From positions 992,001 to 1,056,000 of the forward strand of contig JAMSLZ010000010.1 of NCBI GenBank assembly GCA_026027325.1: a DNA stretch of 64,000 nt, in the 5' to 3' direction. The number at the start of each line of letters is the position of its first letter. The first letter of the stretch is position 1. Position numbers and translations under genes: made by a program. The notes under the pieces are model-generated. The model was not told where the DNA came from. It made no database searches and was given only the letters and a program-made list of their open reading frames with translations. The DNA comes from Actinomucor elegans (lineage: Eukaryota > Mucoromycota > Mucoromycetes > Mucorales > Mucoraceae). Shown piece by piece: positions 60,040 to 64,000 of the stretch.

Positions 60040-60236
60040 TTTATAATTGTTATTGAATTTATAGTGAAGAGTAGTATCACAGCCAAAGAAATATATCTCA
60101 ATTGCTTGTGTTACGAAACAGTACTCAAAAATATGAGGTTTCGGTTTTATAATTATTTATTTACCGCAGCCAATCATATCTTTAAAATAGTATTTTATTA
60201 TATTTATTACAATTATACAATTTTCAAATATCTGAA

Positions 60237-60308
60237 GGTTTCATAGTGTAATGGTTATCATATCGGTCTTTGAATCCGGTGATCCGAGTTCGATTCTCGC
60301 TGAGACCT
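60237..60308 (+). tRNA. tRNA-Gln (anticodon UUG), with two stem mismatches
   Basis: A 72-base cloverleaf. The acceptor stem GGTTTCA/TGAGACC pairs with one G-U. The A box is TAGTGTAATGG and the B box GAGTTCGATTC. The anticodon loop CTTTGAA gives TTG at 60270-60272. The sequence aligns well with remembered fungal tRNA-Gln (GGTT..ATAGTGTA.TGGTTATCA). No intron. A TTTTT terminator starts two bases after it. Position 31-39 is T-T and 49-65 is C-C, so two stems have a broken end pair; the gene may be functional or a degenerating copy. It lies 200 bp after the 252-bp repeat array. Confidence 0.8.
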
Positions 60309-61341
60309 CTTTTTGCTTTTTTATTTTCACGTAGTGTATGTAGACTGGCTTGCATTTGAAGATGATGTGCCAGGAGTGAATTATGATAAGGTTGTTTTTT
60401 TGAATGAGCCATTTTTATTGCTGCTAAGATTGCTACAGTTGGGAAAGTATAGTAAATAACGCTTACTTATAGCTAAATAATAAAATAACGATGATTTAGT
60501 AAGACTATAGAGTGGAAGAGAGACTTTTTATAATTAATGACGTATAATGTAATTCCATCTTTTGGTGTCAACTTCTTAGAACGATTACTAATGTCTCTTA
60601 AGTTTTCCCCTAGGTATCACAGTTCTGACTGTTGAGTCAGGGAACATTTTTCTTTTTCTTTGTTGGCATGAGAGTGATCTTTTCAATGAGTTTAATTTTT
60701 TTTTGTCTTCCGCAAAGATGTGGCCGTGTTATATAGCAACTTCGATCTTCTCGCTACTATGAAACAAAACTTCCGCTGGAATAATACGTTTGAATACAAA
60801 TATCAACACAAATAACATTCAAATGTATACGAAAGAGCCTGCAATGTTTACATTATACTAGTAAAGAGTATCGACATATATACCCATTTTGGGTGCACTT
60901 ATCTCACAAAAAATAAATAAATACGGTATATTCAGGTCTAAAGCTATAACCCTTATGCTTTTTTCCTGAAGCTATTCATTTCCAATATTGTTTACATTCC
61001 TTGGCTGATTTCAGTTGAATCAAGAATCAGATAAGTATACATTGAAAATGAAGCATTGCATCTATTAGAACTATTATATGTTCCGAATGCAATGACTATA
61101 TTTCAATAAGATTACATCTATAACCTAAATCTAATAATGCATAGATCTCTCAACTGATCTCAGGCAAGTATCACGCTAAAAAGAAGTGGTTTGCTGTTGT
61201 TGTTTTAAATTATTTAATATCAGTTGGCCAATCGCAGGAGCTATACAATTAAAAATTGACGGTATAAGTATATTTTTATTATATGAATCTGAACAACGAC
61301 GCGCTTTCGCTTTTTCTTCTTTGATAAATTAGGTTAACAAC
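60309..61341. other. Gene-free stretch between the tRNA and Cwf18
   Basis: Begins with the pol III terminator. One minus-strand dispersed-repeat copy lies at 61140-61178. No gene is supported. The last 60 bp are a short promoter/leader of the Cwf18 gene. Confidence 0.5.
61140..61178 (-). repeat. Dispersed repeat family, copy 15
   Basis: On the minus strand reads GCGTGATACTTGCCTGA, then GATCAGTTGAGAGATCTATG, the core with few changes. Confidence 0.65.
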
Positions 61342-61920
61342 ATGGATCAAGAAGCACAGAAAAGAAAAGAACGCCTTGCGGCCATGAGAAAGAGAAAATT
61401 AGGAGCGGCCGCTCAATCAGACAGATCCACAGAAGAAGCTGAAAAGTAAAGTAAAAACAAAATCTACTAAGCATCACTGACACTTTCTGTCTGTAGATCC
61501 CTTAAATTTAGAAGTTATACACCCAATGACGAAACATTAAAGTCTCATGTCAAGATTGCTACACCCAACGATATAGGAAGCACAATTGAATCAGAAACAA
61601 AGCATTTAACAAAAGAAACCCTAGCAGAAGCAGCTGAAAAACAGAAGGAAGAAGTGGTATGTCGTTAGAAGTCATGGCTTTGTTGTAGATCTAAAACATT
61701 GCAATTGTAGGATCTGTTTAACTTGGCACCAAAGAAACCCAACTGGGATTTGAAGAGAGATGTCGAAAAAAAATTAGAGAAACTGGATCGTAGAACACAA
61801 CGCGCTATTTACGAGATCATTCGCCAACGACTGGAAGGCGATAAAGATGCTAATTTAGCCGAAGTGGTAGCCAATGCCGAGGCCCAGCAAAAGTTTGAAG
61901 CGCAACTGCAAGATGATTAG
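61342..61920 (+). CDS. cwf18: Spliceosome-associated protein Cwf18/CCDC12
   Basis: A small coiled-coil protein of the Prp19/NTC-associated, catalytically active spliceosome. Exons 61342-61445, 61497-61656 and 61711-61920, all GT-AG and in frame, give 157 residues, the normal family length. The N-terminal basic helix reads EAQKRKERLAAMRKRKL. The middle block LKFRSYTPNDETLK and the signature LAPKKPNWDLKRDVEKKLEK followed by RTQRAIYEIIRQRL are what I recall of CCDC12. The rest is helical and charged. The start is the first ATG after a short leader. No close neighbours suggest co-regulation. Confidence 0.93.
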
Positions 61921-64000
61921 GTATACTTTACAAGTATATTTGTAAATAAAAAGATTGGCCAAGAAACATTATTCTGTATTACATTCAGGTGAGCATAGCT
62001 AGTAATTTAGACGTGCCCGTTGATATGAGTAAATTGCAAGCGATTCAAAGATGATAGTATTTACTGTGTATTTGATTTCTTTTGTTTGAATACAGTGATA
62101 TGCCAGATGTTGTTGTTAATAATTGAGCTTTGAAGATATTCCTGTCATAGATCGCCCTTTTTTTTTACCATCTCTGCTAATATTGCTAGTACGACTTGTA
62201 AGATCATATCCTAAAAATTCTTCATAAACAATAGTGGAAGGCTGAATCCAGCATGCTTTATTAAAATAACATATTAGTCTCTTGTCCTTACGCCCTGGTA
62301 TTGATAGGAGTTATACCAGTTAGATAAGAGAAGAGAAAAAATGACTCACTGCTTCCTAGTAGTTAAATTGTTTAATAACATTATTAATGATAAGTATATA
62401 TCATAATTATGATCATATATTCTAATCCACTAGCGTATGAATATAGATGTTTTCTTGGTTTAGTCATCCATTATAACCATCGACAAACAACCTGCGTGTG
62501 CCTATAGAAAATCAGTTTATTAATGTGCCCAGTACAAGGATAGCAAATCACTGAAAAGATTAACCTAAACAGACAATCCAATTACATTCTGTCTTTGTAG
62601 CTTTTCTCCGGAGAGGAGTAATTGTTTTCTTGAATCAATCCATCGTATTTTAAAAGTATTTTTTCGCTGAAGTAAAAAAAAAAGAGATTGATATAGCAAA
62701 ATTATTGGCCAAATGGCAACCCGTATTCCTACCATTAATACTAGCCCAATCCTTGGATATTGATACAGAAACAAACTCTTGTTTGATGTGCCTTCTCTCT
62801 TGCTAAAGTTACTTGTGGTTCATATTTTAGTTACTTTCTTCAAAGTTTTATTTCGAATAATATCTTCTAATTGTTTCAATTTAATATCCTTTGCTCGTCT
62901 CCCATGATCGAAATGTTAATAGATGTGTTCCAATTTTTGGGTCTCGGACTCGAACTGCTTTTCCCGTCGACATTTCCTCTATAACTTTAATTCATCATTA
63001 CATATGTAGGGACTATCGATAGCAGCTCCTTGCTGGCCGTTCTAATTTGTGATTTTCATTGACCTTATGTGGTTAGTACTGGAACAGAAAATGCCAAAGT
63101 GCTTTTATCCCTTATACCACTATCCAAGCTCTCACTAAAAGTTGTAGTAATACAATGAAATGGATGTGAATGAATATTTTACTTGGAGAAAAAGATTTTA
63201 TATTATCCGTGAGCCTATTCGAGCCAATGGTTTATGTAAATTGATAATATAAAATCCATAATTCCAGATAGTAAGCTAAAAGAAACCCGAAAATTATTTG
63301 TAACTGCCACTTTTTTGAGATCGCTGTTAAACGAGATGATTTTGGGTGTTTCAGAAAAATAGCAAAAGAAAAAAAAAACTAGGTGATATACTATCTTGAA
63401 GGATTTTTTATTGAAAATTCGTGATAGGACAGTACTCACGTTTGATATAATAATATAACAATAAGAAGTATAATGGTAGTCTTATAAATCAAGAATACTG
63501 CTTTTATGTTAGTCTTTATGGGCCATGGAAGGTGTTTACATTGTCCTGTAATAGTTTTTTAGTGGTAGTCATTTAACAGCAATTTTCCAGTTCACTATTA
63601 GATGAATGTGCCATTATTGCTACTGGTAATAATAACTTAAAATATAATGGTTGATTATACAACTTCTTCTGGATATAGATACTCAGAATCTAAATATGGC
63701 CCATAGTCTACTTTAAGTACTCTTTTCTTCAAAACACTGTCATATAGTATGGATCCTAGATCGCTAACTTACAATATGAATACGAGGCCATTGTTGCGCA
63801 ATATAAACGAAAGGCCATCTGCAGAAAGGAGGATTACAGATGAAGATATTTGTATAAGTGAAAAAAGAATCTTCCTTTGGATTATTCAGAATACCGTTAC
63901 TGCGTTCCTGATAAACTAGGGTCTTCTAGACAAGTCTATATAAAAATTGAAAATCATACTAGTCAAAAAGAAAAGCTAATATTGAGATCAATCTTTTATT
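61921..64000. other. Gene-free stretch at the right edge, with coding-like scraps
   Basis: No supported gene. On the minus strand around 62790-63010 a charged segment (HGRRAKDIKLKQLEDIIRNK) lies between stops and may be an old coding remnant. At 63749-63918 (plus) a 56-codon frame from an ATG reads INERPSAERRITDEDICISE before a stop. It may be a first exon of a gene running out of the window or a scrap. Neither has a recognisable domain. Confidence 0.4.

Noticed and set aside
62930..62970. A possible pol III B box (GTTCGAGTC) on the minus strand
   Set aside because: No A box, acceptor stem or cloverleaf could be formed around it.

Overview
The window is nuclear DNA of a filamentous fungus, most likely an early-diverging one of the Mucorales type. 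The evidence is short spliceosomal introns (about 45-100 bp, mostly GTAAGT...TAG/CAG) in nearly every gene, very AT-rich intergenic DNA with long poly-A/poly-T runs, a cAMP-dependent kinase regulatory subunit, a secreted GH18 chitinase, a Gcn4-type bZIP factor, and a DNA-PKcs gene, a family that as I recall is missing from yeasts and other Dikarya. Exon joins were built by hand from splice signals, reading frame and remembered family conservation; no search was run.

Layout. 0-5.9 kb: the N-terminal third of a DNA-PKcs homologue (minus strand, cut by the window edge), head-to-head with HPRT. 5.9-19.3 kb: gene-poor, with one HMG-box gene, a decayed coding block ending in A31, a Tc1/mariner-type helix-turn-helix remnant, an acidic-tailed gene fragment and copies of a dispersed repeat. 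19.3-26.9 kb (all minus): a Gcn4/CPC1-like bZIP gene with uORFs in its presumed leader, a disordered Ser/Thr-rich protein with two SxIP motifs, and a GH18 chitinase with a GC-AG intron. 30.4-33.0 kb: a METTL21/EFM-type methyltransferase and the PKA regulatory subunit, which carries a one-base frameshift. 34.7-42.7 kb (all minus): an F-box/zf-UBP-like/DUSP-like protein, ribosomal protein P2, a Leu5-type mitochondrial carrier and a GH47 mannosidase. 45.8-55.4 kb: a C2-like/PH protein, a LINE remnant, a PRL-type phosphatase convergent with a single-span membrane protein bearing a long Glu-Gln tract and a PPxY tail, and a polytopic membrane protein. 55.4-64 kb: a purine-rich possibly decayed gene, an array of ~252-bp repeats, a tRNA-Gln-like gene and the splicing factor Cwf18/CCDC12.

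The genes do not form one pathway; they are a normal eukaryotic mixture of housekeeping, signalling and cell-wall functions. No CRISPR array, operon, prophage or gene cluster is visible. The points most worth following are the fungal DNA-PKcs, the F-box-DUSP combination, the uORF-bearing bZIP leader, the dispersed ~100-bp repeat family with at least 15 degenerate copies, the recent ~252-bp array next to the tRNA, and the two gene-structure oddities (PKA-R frameshift, chitinase GC-AG intron).
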